Below are positions 1 through 10,995 of a DNA stretch of 64,000 bases, in pieces. Every line of letters starts with the position of its first letter. The first letter of the stretch is position 1. The stretch lies in contig JBCAMK010000015.1 in the NCBI GenBank assembly GCA_038503065.1, forward strand, positions 1,488,001 to 1,552,000, read 5' to 3'. The notes beneath the pieces are model-generated. The model saw only the letters and a list, made by a program, of their open reading frames with translations. It was not told where the DNA came from and searched no databases. Origin of the DNA: Paragyromitra xinjiangensis (taxonomy: Eukaryota > Ascomycota > Pezizomycetes > Pezizales > Discinaceae). The position numbers and the translations under genes were made by a program.

Positions 1-1571
1 TCTGGTCGCCTGTGAAACGCCATTAGTCATAACTTGAAAATGGGGTGATATATAAAGTATCATTTGTGGAACAGCAAGGCACGAGGGTAAATTTATCGAT
101 TCAGCTATCAAATCATTTGTGACCTGAAGCTTCAGTTACCAACACTTTTTGGCCCCATCGTCTGCTTTTATGATATCTTGAATCAAGTGAACTTGTAATC
201 TCCCCAGCGTAGCTAAGAACCCCGGTATTACCGTTGGCACTATCGAATGTGACAAAATCTAATACATTTTGCCTACTAAAGTTAAGCTCAGCTTCACAAC
301 ACAATTTCAACGCAGCAACTAATCCCTTTTCGGTTGTAAACTCTTATTACTATATAAGAATCGATATATAGTCCTATATCATATATTCGTTAGGTATAAG
401 CTATTTTTAAGATTTTGCTGCGAGTGGTTGCGTAGCGGCTACTGCCGCATCTTGCATCTAACCTCATCCCTGATCAGCAAGATCTTGGGCTAAAAGCGAC
501 CACGGCCCTGATAACGATAACCTTATCCTTATCGCTAATCTTGATCGACGGATCTAAATCCAAGATTCCCACAACCCTTTGTTAGAGCTTGAAATCGAAC
601 CAAACAACTCAGTGACGTTTCGTGATCTTGTACAGTACTTGTACAGTACTTTCAATTACTCAGTTGCGCGTTTTCTGCCAGCCAGAGCATGAGTGTATTC
701 AAACACCACTAGCGACCCAACCTCGATCTCCTGATCTTCGTGTCTCCAATAAACTCGGCAGGACGCCTCGCAGCTGCATTTCCCGTGTCTCCAACCTATT
801 CCCCCACCTCTCGAGCTGTAAGAACGGCTCGGATACAAGATACGTACTTTCCTCTACAAATGCCGAAGCCCTAGTATTCCCATTACATGAACGGGAGATA
901 TACTTAAAACCTACCGACAGGCTATATCACAGGATCTTTATACTCTAGATGTCTTCCCACACGCGGCGGGTTCACGCCTTAACCCTAGTATTCTCCAAAT
1001 AGGCGCAGTTCTTATACGTTAGTGATAACCTAGGCCAAATCTTGCGCGACGCTTCAATGAAACTTAACAAATCGCTAAATTGCCCTAGTCGGGTGCTGAG
1101 ACTAACAAAGTGCAAAATTAGTATATTATATCCACAGCCTCAAAGTAGAGACCCTGCTTTATTCATATAACTTTAATAGTTGGTCTACTACATGTACCTT
1201 TGTTACGGTACTGTACATCAATACACGTACGCCCGCAGTCATCGGTGAGCCGAGAATGGTATTCCGAAAGTGGATGCATTTGATATCCCTCTTTAGCCCA
1301 CGCCAATGATCTAAACCCTATTTATACCCCGATCCCATGGGAAAAAACGTAACCAAAAGCAAAAAACGATGATCGATATGTTCGTGCACACATTCTTAGA
1401 TAATAACCTCAACCCCTATCGTCGAAACCCCATAGAAACAAGAAGACAAGTAATGAAGTAAAAAATAATAAGTGAAACAGAGAAATCAAAAATATAGGGG
1501 AGCTTCGACCAGTTATCGGCACTGCCATCTAGCCGCTCCACCTCATCGTCTAAAGTTGCGAGTAGGTGATA
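1..1571. other. Gene-free stretch at the left edge
   Basis: I see no supported gene here. Open frames on both strands are short, overlap each other and match no family I know. The only local structure noted is an exact 11-bp tandem duplication (CTTGTACAGTA twice) at 627-648. The part next to 1571 is presumably the 3' flank of the leftward phosphoserine phosphatase gene. Confidence 0.5.
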
Positions 1572-3058
1572 TTAGACCTCTAAAATCTGCTCCTGTTCCT
1601 CTCGAGTGAAACCTAAGATGTAAAGGACATCTTGAAGACTTTCTGAGTTTAGTCTACACGGCGCTTGGAGCTGCACAGTAGGCTTCGCGTTGAATGCGAT
1701 TCCAAGGCCGGCTTTCGCCATCATCTTGAGGTCGTTAGCTCCATCACCGATGGCAACGACCTAAGACATGCGTTAGTGAAATATTAAGGGAAAGGGGGAT
1801 TCCAGATAGACAGACCTGTTGTAGAGATATGCCGTTCTCTATTGCGATCTTCTCAAGGAGTTCAGCTTTGCGTTCCGCGTGTATAATGTCGCCAGTAAGC
1901 TCTCCAGTCAGCTGGGTACCGTCCTCGCTAACAACTAGCTGTGTTTGAAGCGAAGTTAGAATGAAATTCTTAAAGTAGACAAGTATATCTCCCATAGCAA
2001 GAAACAGAAGTGGCAGAGGTATTCATACAGTATTGGCATAGGCATAATCTAAGCCTAGCTCTCCTTTGACGTAGTTCGCAAGCGGCACGAAACCGCCGCT
2101 TAACACAGCCATCTTGCAACCCAGCTTTTTAAGCGCTCTGGTGAGTTCCCTCGCACCAGGCGTGAAGGTAATGACAGGCTTAAGCGATTCAAAAACAGTA
2201 GCTGGTACACCCTTGAGTAAGGCAACCCGTTGCTTCAAGCTCTCGGTAAAATCGATCTCGCCATTCATCGCGCGTGCAGTGATCGCCTGTACATACGACA
2301 TGTCACTATGCTATCAGTCCAGTTCCACACTCTATCACTCAACGCGAAATTCTTCTGGAAGGGAGACGTACAGAAACTTTATCCTCAACACCCACATATC
2401 TGGCTATTTCATCGATGACCTCTTGTTCTATCAATGTTGAGTCCATGTCAAACACTACCAAACGCTTATAACGTCTCAAAACGTCGTTCTCCTGGAGCAC
2501 CACCTCGACGTTCCATTTGTTCTCAAATGCCCAGAGATTTTCATGGCGTCTCAGCTCAGAAACCTGAAGATTCTCAGGCTTGGAGAGCGCGATTTCCATG
2601 ATCTTTGGCGTAGGAGCCGAATCAAGGCATTTGTGATGAGAAGGGCTTCCTTTCTTCCATGGAACCATTATTTCGTCAATAGTCTGGATAAACTCGAAAA
2701 CAGCCATATCGGAGACATGGGCGCCATAGTGTATGTCTTCGCGCGCAACTTTAGGGAAGTCTGCAGAAGGGTTGATGGACGTTTTATGCGTATTGTAGAA
2801 CAACGTTGCGATGAGTCCGAGTGAGGAACTTGCTGGAATACAATTCTTGTGCGAAAGAGTGTGCACGATTCCGCTGTTTTTTATTATGATGGTTTTACCA
2901 TCCGTGGTTGTGTGCTCAAAGCTTTCGCTTGCGCTTTCACACTCGCCATTCCCTCGTAGTTGCCTCAGGCTGTAACTCGCGCCCCTCGTAATGCCACTGC
3001 GGCCACCGTTGGGAGCTGGTGCAGATGGCTGCGTCTGGCTGGTGCTGTCAGATTGCAT
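1572..3058 (-). CDS. SER2: Phosphoserine phosphatase (SerB/Ser2 family)
   Basis: This HAD-superfamily enzyme catalyses the last step of serine biosynthesis, removing phosphate from O-phosphoserine in the cytosol. Four exons are read on the minus strand: 3058-2372, 2286-2029, 1938-1816 and 1760-1572. They join in frame to 418 residues. HAD motif I is visible as DMDST at about residues 204-208. SGGF (motif II) lies in exon 2, and GDGANDL (the acidic metal-binding motif) is at the start of exon 4. All three introns (85, 90 and 55 bp) have GT-AG ends, and the joined sequence reads through the expected family blocks. The open frame extends upstream of 3058 but contains no ATG, so ATG 3058 is chosen. 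The N-terminal ~200 residues, typical of fungal enzymes, are more divergent and start with a Ser/Pro-rich tail. It is divergent to the UFL1-like gene. Confidence 0.93.
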
Positions 3059-4126
3059 GGCGGATGAGGTCGATACCTCGATTCTACCCAAAGATTGATC
3101 GAACGGGGAAAAAAGTAGCGATATAGGATCAGGATCAGTTTTCTATTTTATCTTTTGTGAGTAGTCGTAAGAGAGAAGTGACAGGTAGCAACGACGGACT
3201 ATAAGGCTGCTTTTTTTTGGGTGAGAAGAAATATGATGAAGGGCGAGTGGGACGATGATAGGAGCTAGTTACCCAAAGAGGGGGGAGTGGGGGAGGACAA
3301 GATATGTTGTCTCCTCTCCTGGCCCGGTTGACTGCTTAATTTTTCTAGTGGTTTATTACGAGTTTTGTTCCCTTTGTTTCCTTTTTTCCCTTCCTGTTTT
3401 CCCTGCGCAAATAGGAGTGGGGAACCAGCAGAAGATGACGAGCAACTAGCCTGTCTTTGAAATTGCCCAGTCGGAGAACAATCTCTTGTTCACGCTGATT
3501 CTTACTCTAGCTGCAATTGGAGGAAACGAATTCGAACGAGGAGGAAACAATCGAACGACGAACCACCTACTGCTTATGACAGACGATACCATTGCAATCG
3601 CGACTACTTTATATACGGCCAGTGATCGCGGGGTGAGATTCACGTCTGGTGCGTTGGGAGTATCATCCAACATCCGCGTTCCTCAATCTCAGTTTAAGCA
3701 AGAGCCGTTTTTCTTTTTTCTAACTAAGATCCTATTTCCTATTGAGCTGTCACCGATTATTTTTTCTTTTTCTTTGGCGTAACGGCCGACAACACCTAGG
3801 TACCGCGCAGAACCAAAGCCAAGATCTGCACTGCCTTTGGTGGGGTGCGGGGCTGCAAAGAACCCCTCCAGTTGCAGCGCCACCATTTCGGGTTAGTCAG
3901 AGAAAATACTACCTTAGGGCTCGGCTAGTTTCGGCCAATCCACTACACGACATGAGCTCCAAGTCAAGTCAATGGTCCTTCAACATCCAGCCAGAAAAGG
4001 AAACCAAATCGCGAAAAGACCGCTCTAGTAAACAACAATCGTTCGTGAGGCATTGTCTACATGCTTCGCGCATAATCTGAAACTTAGTTAGTAAGACTAC
4101 GGACAGACGCCGTTCCCGCCATCTCA
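3059..4126. promoter_or_regulatory. Divergent intergenic region, phosphoserine phosphatase / UFL1-like
   Basis: About 1.07 kb separates the two start codons and must hold both promoters and 5' leaders. Several short open frames occur on both strands, but none looks like a gene. I recognise no specific factor site. Confidence 0.4.
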
Positions 4127-6921
4127 ATGATCGCCGACAGCGACATCAAAGCACTGTTCCGCTCTTACAACAATCCCCAAGTGCCATCCACCACCTCCTC
4201 CCTAATCCCTCTAGGGGCTCCTCCACCTCCTGCTTATTTCGAGCTCTCGTCTGGCTTGGGTATCATTTTGGAGAGCTCAGCAAGGGAGGAGGTTGAAAAA
4301 CGGGTAATTTGCGATGAAGGAGACGGTAGGTGGCTCCCTTCCCGTAATTCGGCCGTGTTTCTCGCTTCTTTCCTTGGATCGGGGGAGTGGATCTCTTCAG
4401 AACCTATCGATTCATATATATATTGGCCATAAATATATATCAATCCTGTTGGCTTCCTTTGACTCATCGACTGACTTCCCCGCCGTCCATCGGGTTGTAA
4501 TAGCATGTCCTCGTACGTCCATAGTTCAGCTTTGCTCAGAGTTGTCGTTAGATTCTAGAACGATCGAGAAGCTTTTGCCGTATCATCGTGAAGGATGGAG
4601 TAGAATCGGCGCCTCTACAATTGTGACGACGTAAGTATGTTTAGGGCTTCACTCTGATTCGTTGGATTAAACGACCGTGCGATATTCTGATTAGAAGGAA
4701 ACTACGCGGATATATGCAGGGGCGAGTTTAAACAACTGCAAGGAAGTCTTGTGAGAGAGCTTGGCAATCGAGTCATACAAGTCGCGGACTTCTGCCGTCG
4801 GAACGAGATAGATGCAGACCTGTTTCGTAAGCTTCTTCCTCCCGTAGCTATGGCAGGTACGACAGCGGGAGGGTTGTGGCAGTGGCTGGGAAACGATAGA
4901 ACCTGGGTGGTGGGAACAGAATTTTATGAAGCCAGAGAGCGGGACGTCAAGGAGTCGCTTATAGATGCGAATAGGTTAGTCAGGCTTGAGCTTGGTCAAA
5001 TCTACGAAGAGTTCCCAAAGGGGGATATACGTACAAGCGTACAGACTTATTGGTGAGCTGGGCTGATTTCCCGCGATAGGCCTATTGAGATATCTACAAT
5101 TCTTACGGGTAGCGAACTGCCGTCAATTTTCTTGACACGGCTGGTATCAGCGCTGGTAAAGACACGAGTTCTTGAGGGAACGATAGAAGGAGGTCATTAT
5201 GTTCCCGAGACATATGTGGTTCAGCGTCAGGCTTCGATCGTCGACGAACTACGCAGGGATGGGCTCATCGGTACCTTAAATTCCACGGGAATTTGCACTT
5301 CTCATTAAATTTACTGACTTGACACGGGATTGCTGTATCGTAGCTACGGAAGCATTGCGAAAAGAAGGGGTTGAAAACCCTGAACGGTTCATCCACGACA
5401 AAATCCCGAGTGCACGACTGTTAGGAAACCACTTTGTAACTGCTGACTTTATTGCCAATGCCGAGGGACTGATCCTCGACAACATTGAACGGCAAAAGTG
5501 GAGTGACCTGAAGGTAAAAAAAATCCCACATCCTACCACCCCTACTATATTCGTTTTAACATATCGTGTCCACCTTGATATCCACCACATGCCATCAGGG
5601 CCTTTTTTCTCTCTCAGACCACAGACTAAATTTGGGGCAAAGGATCTCGATCTACGATTAAGCGCAGCGGACGAGAAGACACTACGACAGGTGATCCTAG
5701 CCGACTTGCCAGAGCTCACGGAGGTCGCGGGAAGGATTGTGTCAAAAGACCTCGAATCGGTCTTGGAAGAAAGTTCTTGTGTCTTCGCCGTACAACGAGC
5801 TGAAGCCACATGGAAGAAAAAATCCGAGAAGGACAAGGTCTTGGATGCGTCCTTCAAATCGCAAGAGGTATAAGAGATCACAGTTGAAGTTTCCCTGATC
5901 TGTTGATATCCGTTCAAATCTGTACATTTTACTAACAATATGACGTATCAGCTCCTTAAACACCTTTCCCTCACGAATACATCCATCCCGATGACAATCT
6001 TGTCACACTTTGTGAATGCAATACACCCACGGGTTTCGTCAGCCTTCTCAAGACATTTACGAGGGCTGAAAGACGAGGAGACCCAAGCCGCGAAAGGCGT
6101 CTTCATTGAGAAATGTTACATCCGATTCCACCTACACCTTGCTGGGCTAGAAGCTCTGGCGGACCCTTCACTGAAAGCGAAGCTCGCAAGCGACCTGCTT
6201 GAGTACGCTAGAGGCCCCATTTCCACCTCTTTGGACAAGCTGGAATCTGCTTTTTTTGAGAACGATGAAAACGCGATATATCTGCAGCAATTACGTTTAA
6301 CACTAAAGACAGAATCGACAAAGCCACTGTTAACACTTCGGGAAATTGAAAACGGGCTGGCAAAGCTAATACAACAGGACTTGGCCTCCGGGCTCCCAAC
6401 CGAGGTAGATCTGGGGAAAAAAAAGAGGGGTATGCTTGAGGAGATGCAAACCCAGCTGTCGAATACAGAAGATCCATCTTTGATGCTCCTTTTGGCGATT
6501 ATCATAATACATTCCTCAAAAACGTCGTCTGGGGTCTTGAAAGCTACAGGGTACGTTCAAATCACTCGTCGTCTATTTCTCCACATTTTCGTCTCCATCT
6601 CCGGCAGCACATCGGGAATAGCTCATATACTGCCTGAATGCGAGATCACTCTGCGTCGCTATTCCTTGAACTATTATGCACAAGGCTGACACCGATTGGC
6701 GGGGGTGCATCCCACTGTTTTTACAACCGAACAGAAAATACGTTCCAAAACTACTTAGGGACTTGGCGAAGAGGCAACAGGTTGCCGAGACAGACCTAGA
6801 CGCCTTGAACCTAGTCAAAGAAGCCGTGATCGGGAAGAAAAAAGTTGGCGAAGCCGAGTCCGAAAAGTTGAGACGAATCGCTAGCCGCTGTATGGGTGGG
6901 GCTGAACCCCCATCCGACTAA
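4127..6921 (+). CDS. UFL1: UFL1-like E3 UFM1-protein ligase
   Basis: UFL1 is the ligase that attaches the ubiquitin-like protein UFM1 to targets at the ER, including ribosomal uL24, together with DDRGK1. Eight exons are inferred: 4127-4343, 4504-4630, 4720-4974, 5080-5270, 5344-5513, 5625-5867, 5952-6550 and 6735-6921. They give 662 residues in one frame; animal UFL1 is about 800. Similarity is spread along the protein: winged-helix-like blocks in exons 2-4, then the segment around LEGTIEGGHYVPETYVV, then an exon-5 block with FVTADFIANAEGLILDNIE that aligns well with animal UFL1. The C-terminal exon begins with a GKYVP motif. The first intron (4344-4503) is the least certain, because the N-terminus there is shorter than in animals; the other seam phases fit exactly. 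No other UFM1-pathway gene is in the window. The assignment rests on recalled family sequence, not on a search. Confidence 0.83.
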
Positions 6922-7729
6922 AATATGGGAGGCGGAAAAAAAAACCCTCATTAGGCGTTGGGAACAAACGGCTTGCGTCCCGCATCGGAGGAAGGGGCGA
7001 CACGAAGAACAAAAAGGAAAGGTTAACCCCGCAGTACCAGTATTATCTTTGGCCCTTATCGAACTTAGTCAATTCCTTCTGGTTACGATATTGCTTCAGC
7101 TTTGACGTGGTTTCTACTTAATAGAAAATCAATGAATTTTTTTATCAGTGTTTCTTAGGCTTAACGATCTCCGTAATTATTTCGCACCATCAAATACTGG
7201 CGTTTCTCCAGTACCATGGTATAATTGCGACAGCGCCGTTGCGTCACTTGAATCTCATCTTATTCGTGGTTGTGGAGAAGTTGTTACCTGTCGATCCGGA
7301 AATACCCCTTACAAACCATGGTTTGTACGACGAAATAGGCTTAGCTCGCGTATTTTTTTCCGCATCCCCATGTCAATGTCGAGCACGCCATCGCAGCAAG
7401 AAATTCAATCATCGTCCCTGTCATCGATTTCTGACACAAAGAAACCGAGAGATGGCGATGTCAATTATTTTGCAAGCGCGGGTTAATTCGTTCCCTTTTC
7501 TCCTGATTACTTCATCCCCCTCATATCTTTCATTCTCCTATTAGATGGTCTTCTTCCCTCCTTAACATTACTTCCTACCTTATCTCATATTTTATCCAAC
7601 CCACACCACACCTAGTTTTTTTATAACCTTGTTTAAGACACATTCCTGCACAATTATTTATTTTTTCCTCAAAAAATAAAATAGAAATTGCTGCGGCTTT
7701 TGAAGAATACATACAAAAAAAAAAGCATC
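6922..7729. promoter_or_regulatory. Intergenic, UFL1-like 3' flank and PAPS reductase promoter
   Basis: This 0.8-kb tandem-orientation gap ends in a pyrimidine-rich stretch (about 7490-7620) and an A-rich leader just before ATG 7730, common near fungal transcription starts. I found no CACGTG site of the Cbf1/Met type. Confidence 0.4.
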
Positions 7730-8806
7730 ATGACTATGACACCAGTATCCGAATATGCTTCTGAGCAGCCTGAGAGGTCTCTCTCTCACGACACAGAGTC
7801 TGGCTACGACTCTCCAGGATCAAGCAGTGGAGGATTACCTGAGATTTACTTCTCCAGGCCTCACTTGAAATACTTAAACGAGCAATTGCAGAAGCTCGAA
7901 CCTGAAGGTGAGCATTGTTGTCTCATCTCATTACTTATCACTCGGTTTCAGATACTAACAACTAACGCCTTCTAGAGGTCCTACGATGGTGCATGATAAC
8001 TCTCCCTGGACTTCACCAAACCACTGCCTTCGGCCTGACTGGTCTTGTGACACTCGATATGCTATCTCGCGTCAATGCTGGCACCGACCGTAAAATTGAC
8101 TTGATCTTCCTCGACACTCTCTACCACTTCAAGGAAACCCTTGAATTGGTTGACCGTGTCAGAGAACGATACCCATCCGTCAAGCTTCATGTATATAAGC
8201 CCTTAGGTTGTGAAAATGCCTCCGAGTTTGAGAGCACACACGGCGAGAGGCTCTGGGAAACCAATGACAACCTTTACGACTACCTTGCCAAGGTTGAGCC
8301 TGCACAAAGGGCGTATGCGGAGCTGCATGTTAAGGCAGTCCTTACAGGACGCAGGAAGAGTCAGGGTGGGAAGAGAGGCGATTTGGATATTGTTGAGGTG
8401 GACGAGGCAGGATTAGTGAAGGTGAACCCATTGGCAAACTGGACGTTCAAGCAAGTGCAGGATTATGTTAAGGAACACAATGTTCCTTACAATTCCCTGT
8501 TGGATCGGAGCTATAAGAGCGTTGGTGATTGGCACAGCACCAGGTTAGTTGGGTTTTATATTGGTGTTTCTTGTGGGGCTTAGGCTAATTGTTCTTTTTA
8601 GCCCGATCAAGGAAGGCGAGGACGAGCGTGCTGGACGTTGGAAGGGAACCAATAAGACTGAGTGTGGAATTCACAACAAACGATCTAAATACGCCGAATT
8701 TTTACTCTCGCTAGAGTTGAAAAAGAAGGAGGAGGCTCTCGCGGAGGCTTTGCGAAACGTTGAGTTGGAGCAGTCGTCCGAGGAGACCGCCGTTTCTGCT
8801 TTCTAA
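7730..8806 (+). CDS. MET16: Phosphoadenylyl-sulfate (PAPS) reductase
   Basis: This enzyme reduces PAPS to sulfite with thioredoxin in assimilatory sulfate reduction. The three exons are 7730-7907, 7976-8543 and 8602-8806, with introns of 68 and 58 bp, giving 316 residues. The family fold is evident from the FGLTGLVTLDML block (N-type ATP-pyrophosphatase/PP-loop region), the IDLIFLDTLYHF block and the C-terminal KTECGIH motif, whose catalytic cysteine is about residue 270. The only ATG that fits lies at 7730, since the upstream open frame has just non-ATG starts. The N-terminal ~35 residues are Ser/Gly-rich and probably disordered. The gene follows UFL1 on the same strand with no sign of co-regulation. 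Length and motifs are normal and no defects are visible. Confidence 0.96.
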
Positions 8807-9347
8807 GAAACACCGATCTCATTGCGCGGTGCGGCTAAAAAAAGTTTTTCAATTTTTTCATGGTGCATTGTTTTTTTTCGGGATAAAGCTTCTTTCCTTT
8901 TCCTCCTAGCTTTGCATAAAATGTATATGGCAGCGAGGGTGTTTTCCTTGTGTTTGGGCGATACGGCGTTATCTTTGGGTTACTTGTTTATTGATCGGTG
9001 GTCTGCCTGGTTTAGTTATTTGGTCTTTTTGGGGGACTTTGGTAGGTAGGCATGCATAGATAAAATATAATCTTATGGCATAAATTCATAGAAATACATG
9101 TATTGTTCTTATGCGAATCTTTCAGGCATCAATGATACATGTATCTGAGAACGCGGGGTGCGGCACGCGTACGTGCAGATGGTGGGGTCGCGCAGCGGGG
9201 TGCCTTAAGCGGCCGTTTTTTCGACGCGTGAGTTAAAACATCCCATCGCTCCACGCATCTCCAACACCCAATTCCAACTCCAATTCCCTTCTCGCAAGAA
9301 ATATTTAGTAGGAAAAAAGAGCGCTTCATCAGCAACTTAGTAAGATA
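8807..9347. promoter_or_regulatory. Intergenic, PAPS reductase to Arb2-domain gene
   Basis: This 0.54-kb gap is T-rich at first (the likely 3' UTR) and ends in an AG-rich leader before ATG 9348. I recognise no gene or repeat in it. Confidence 0.35.
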
Positions 9348-10995
9348 ATGTTTCGCCGCAAAGCTAAGCCTACGAGGGCTAAGGAAGTCGAATTCCCTCT
9401 CGATCTTGAGAAGTTAGGGTAAGTTTTGTTTGTGACGTTGACTCCACGCTTATGATATCATGAGGCTCTGCTCCATGCCCAGCTACTAATCTATAGCATA
9501 CTGACATGAGTGGTTAATAGGCTCTTTATCAACGATCAGGATCAGTTACGTCAAATTGACAACCCGGAAGGAAAGTTTGAATATTACGCTCATGGAAAGT
9601 CCAATGGCTACGTTTACGACAAGAAGCAAACAGCACCTTCCAGGGAGAAGGAGCGGATGAATGAACGTCGCCGTGAAGCTGTTGACGGTGAATTACAGCA
9701 ATTCCTAAATCCCGTTCTGAAGCGAATCTTAGAGATGCTAATTAGAGATACAGAATGCCTTCGTAGGATAGTTATCCAGCGTTTAGAGGGTATGGGGATG
9801 GAGAAGATACGGCTTCCTCTCGGAGCGGCTCCTGATGAACCCCATGTCCCAATCCTTATTTCCGAGAACTTGGAGAAATCTAAAAGGGTGCTCATACTCT
9901 CTCCAGACCCTTCTGGAGGGAACTTAGGCATCTGGGGGATTCGTCAAATGCAGGATGATACTATCAACGTAATAAAACTCCACTATTATGTTCCAATGTG
10001 GCCCTCAGACTAAACACCACAAACAGTTCGGCTCGATGGTTAGTACGGTACAACGCGCTAAGGAAGATGGGTATGCAGTGGTTATCTTGAACCCAGCCCA
10101 GATTGTCTGGGACTACGAGACTAAGACGCCCATGAACTTTCTCTCCTGGAAGGCCAAAGACAAAAAGTCAGAAGCACTGGACTCCGTCAAGAACATTATT
10201 CCAGAAAATGAGTCGCCGGAGGAACATGTAGAGTATGTTTTCAATAATGTCTTAGGCCCAAGGGTCTCGAAAGATGCCGAGATCGATGTGATGGCTTGCG
10301 GGTTTGCAGCATATTCTATCGTGAAGTATTTGAATAGTAATTGTTTGTATTTCCATTGCCCTTTAGGAGAAGATGAAAGCGACACTAATTTATTGAGTAG
10401 GGGATGAATGGAAAGGTCGTATGTTCGCTATGGCTTTCTCGGAGTCTTCGCATGCGATCAACAATATCACCTCTGAAGATTTCCGTTTGTTTCTGCGGCT
10501 AGTATGTCACTGATTTGTGTCCCCTGGCCCAAGATGTACTCGCGAAGAAACAAAAATGTTAATAACTATTCTAGCGAACCCGAAACTACATAGTCCATGG
10601 AGACCCCCGCGGAGAATACCTCCTTGATCCTCGTTTTGGGTGCGCCACTTATTCTTCTGGTAAGCCGGGCTTCAATCTTGTTTTCTATGCTTCTTTTCTT
10701 TTCCAAGGGCTTTAGACTGACAACCGTTTTCCATCTCGATCCAGAAAACATGTTTCCCCAGGCTATTATCCCAGCGTGTCGAGAACTCTTCCACGAATAC
10801 TTGAAAGATGCGCACAGAAACCCTGGAAACTGCAATCCGGACGTTCCCGTAATTCTAGGGGACATTCCTGATACAGACGAGTGGCTGGATCAATTGAACA
10901 ACATGAAAGCGGCCAATCCAGCTTTTGGATGGGATGCTCCGGTTCCGGATGAGATCCCGATCAATGACCTAAAAATTTCAGAGGTTTCTGCTTAA
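9348..10995 (+). CDS. Arb2-domain protein (FAM172A/Arb2 family)
   Basis: The Arb2 domain is an alpha/beta-hydrolase-like fold found in fission-yeast Arb2 (Argonaute siRNA chaperone complex), in fungal class II histone deacetylases, and in animal FAM172A. Six exons are read: 9348-9418, 9521-9968, 10027-10336, 10401-10501, 10575-10659 and 10745-10995. They give 421 residues with all phases compatible. The order of blocks fits the family: an N-terminal GLFINDQDQLRQI segment, PHVPILIS before the beta-strand region, GYAVVILNP, an EHVEYVFNNV block, and VMACGFAAYSIVKYL where hydrolases carry the nucleophile elbow. The usual serine there appears as GFAAYS, so catalytic activity is doubtful. No histone deacetylase domain is attached, so it resembles stand-alone Arb2/FAM172A more than a Clr3-type enzyme. 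A role in small-RNA heterochromatin is possible but not shown. Confidence 0.85.

Noticed and set aside
622..948. 108-residue frame on the plus strand with an opposing frame
   Set aside because: Random-looking composition, overlaps an antisense frame, no family features.
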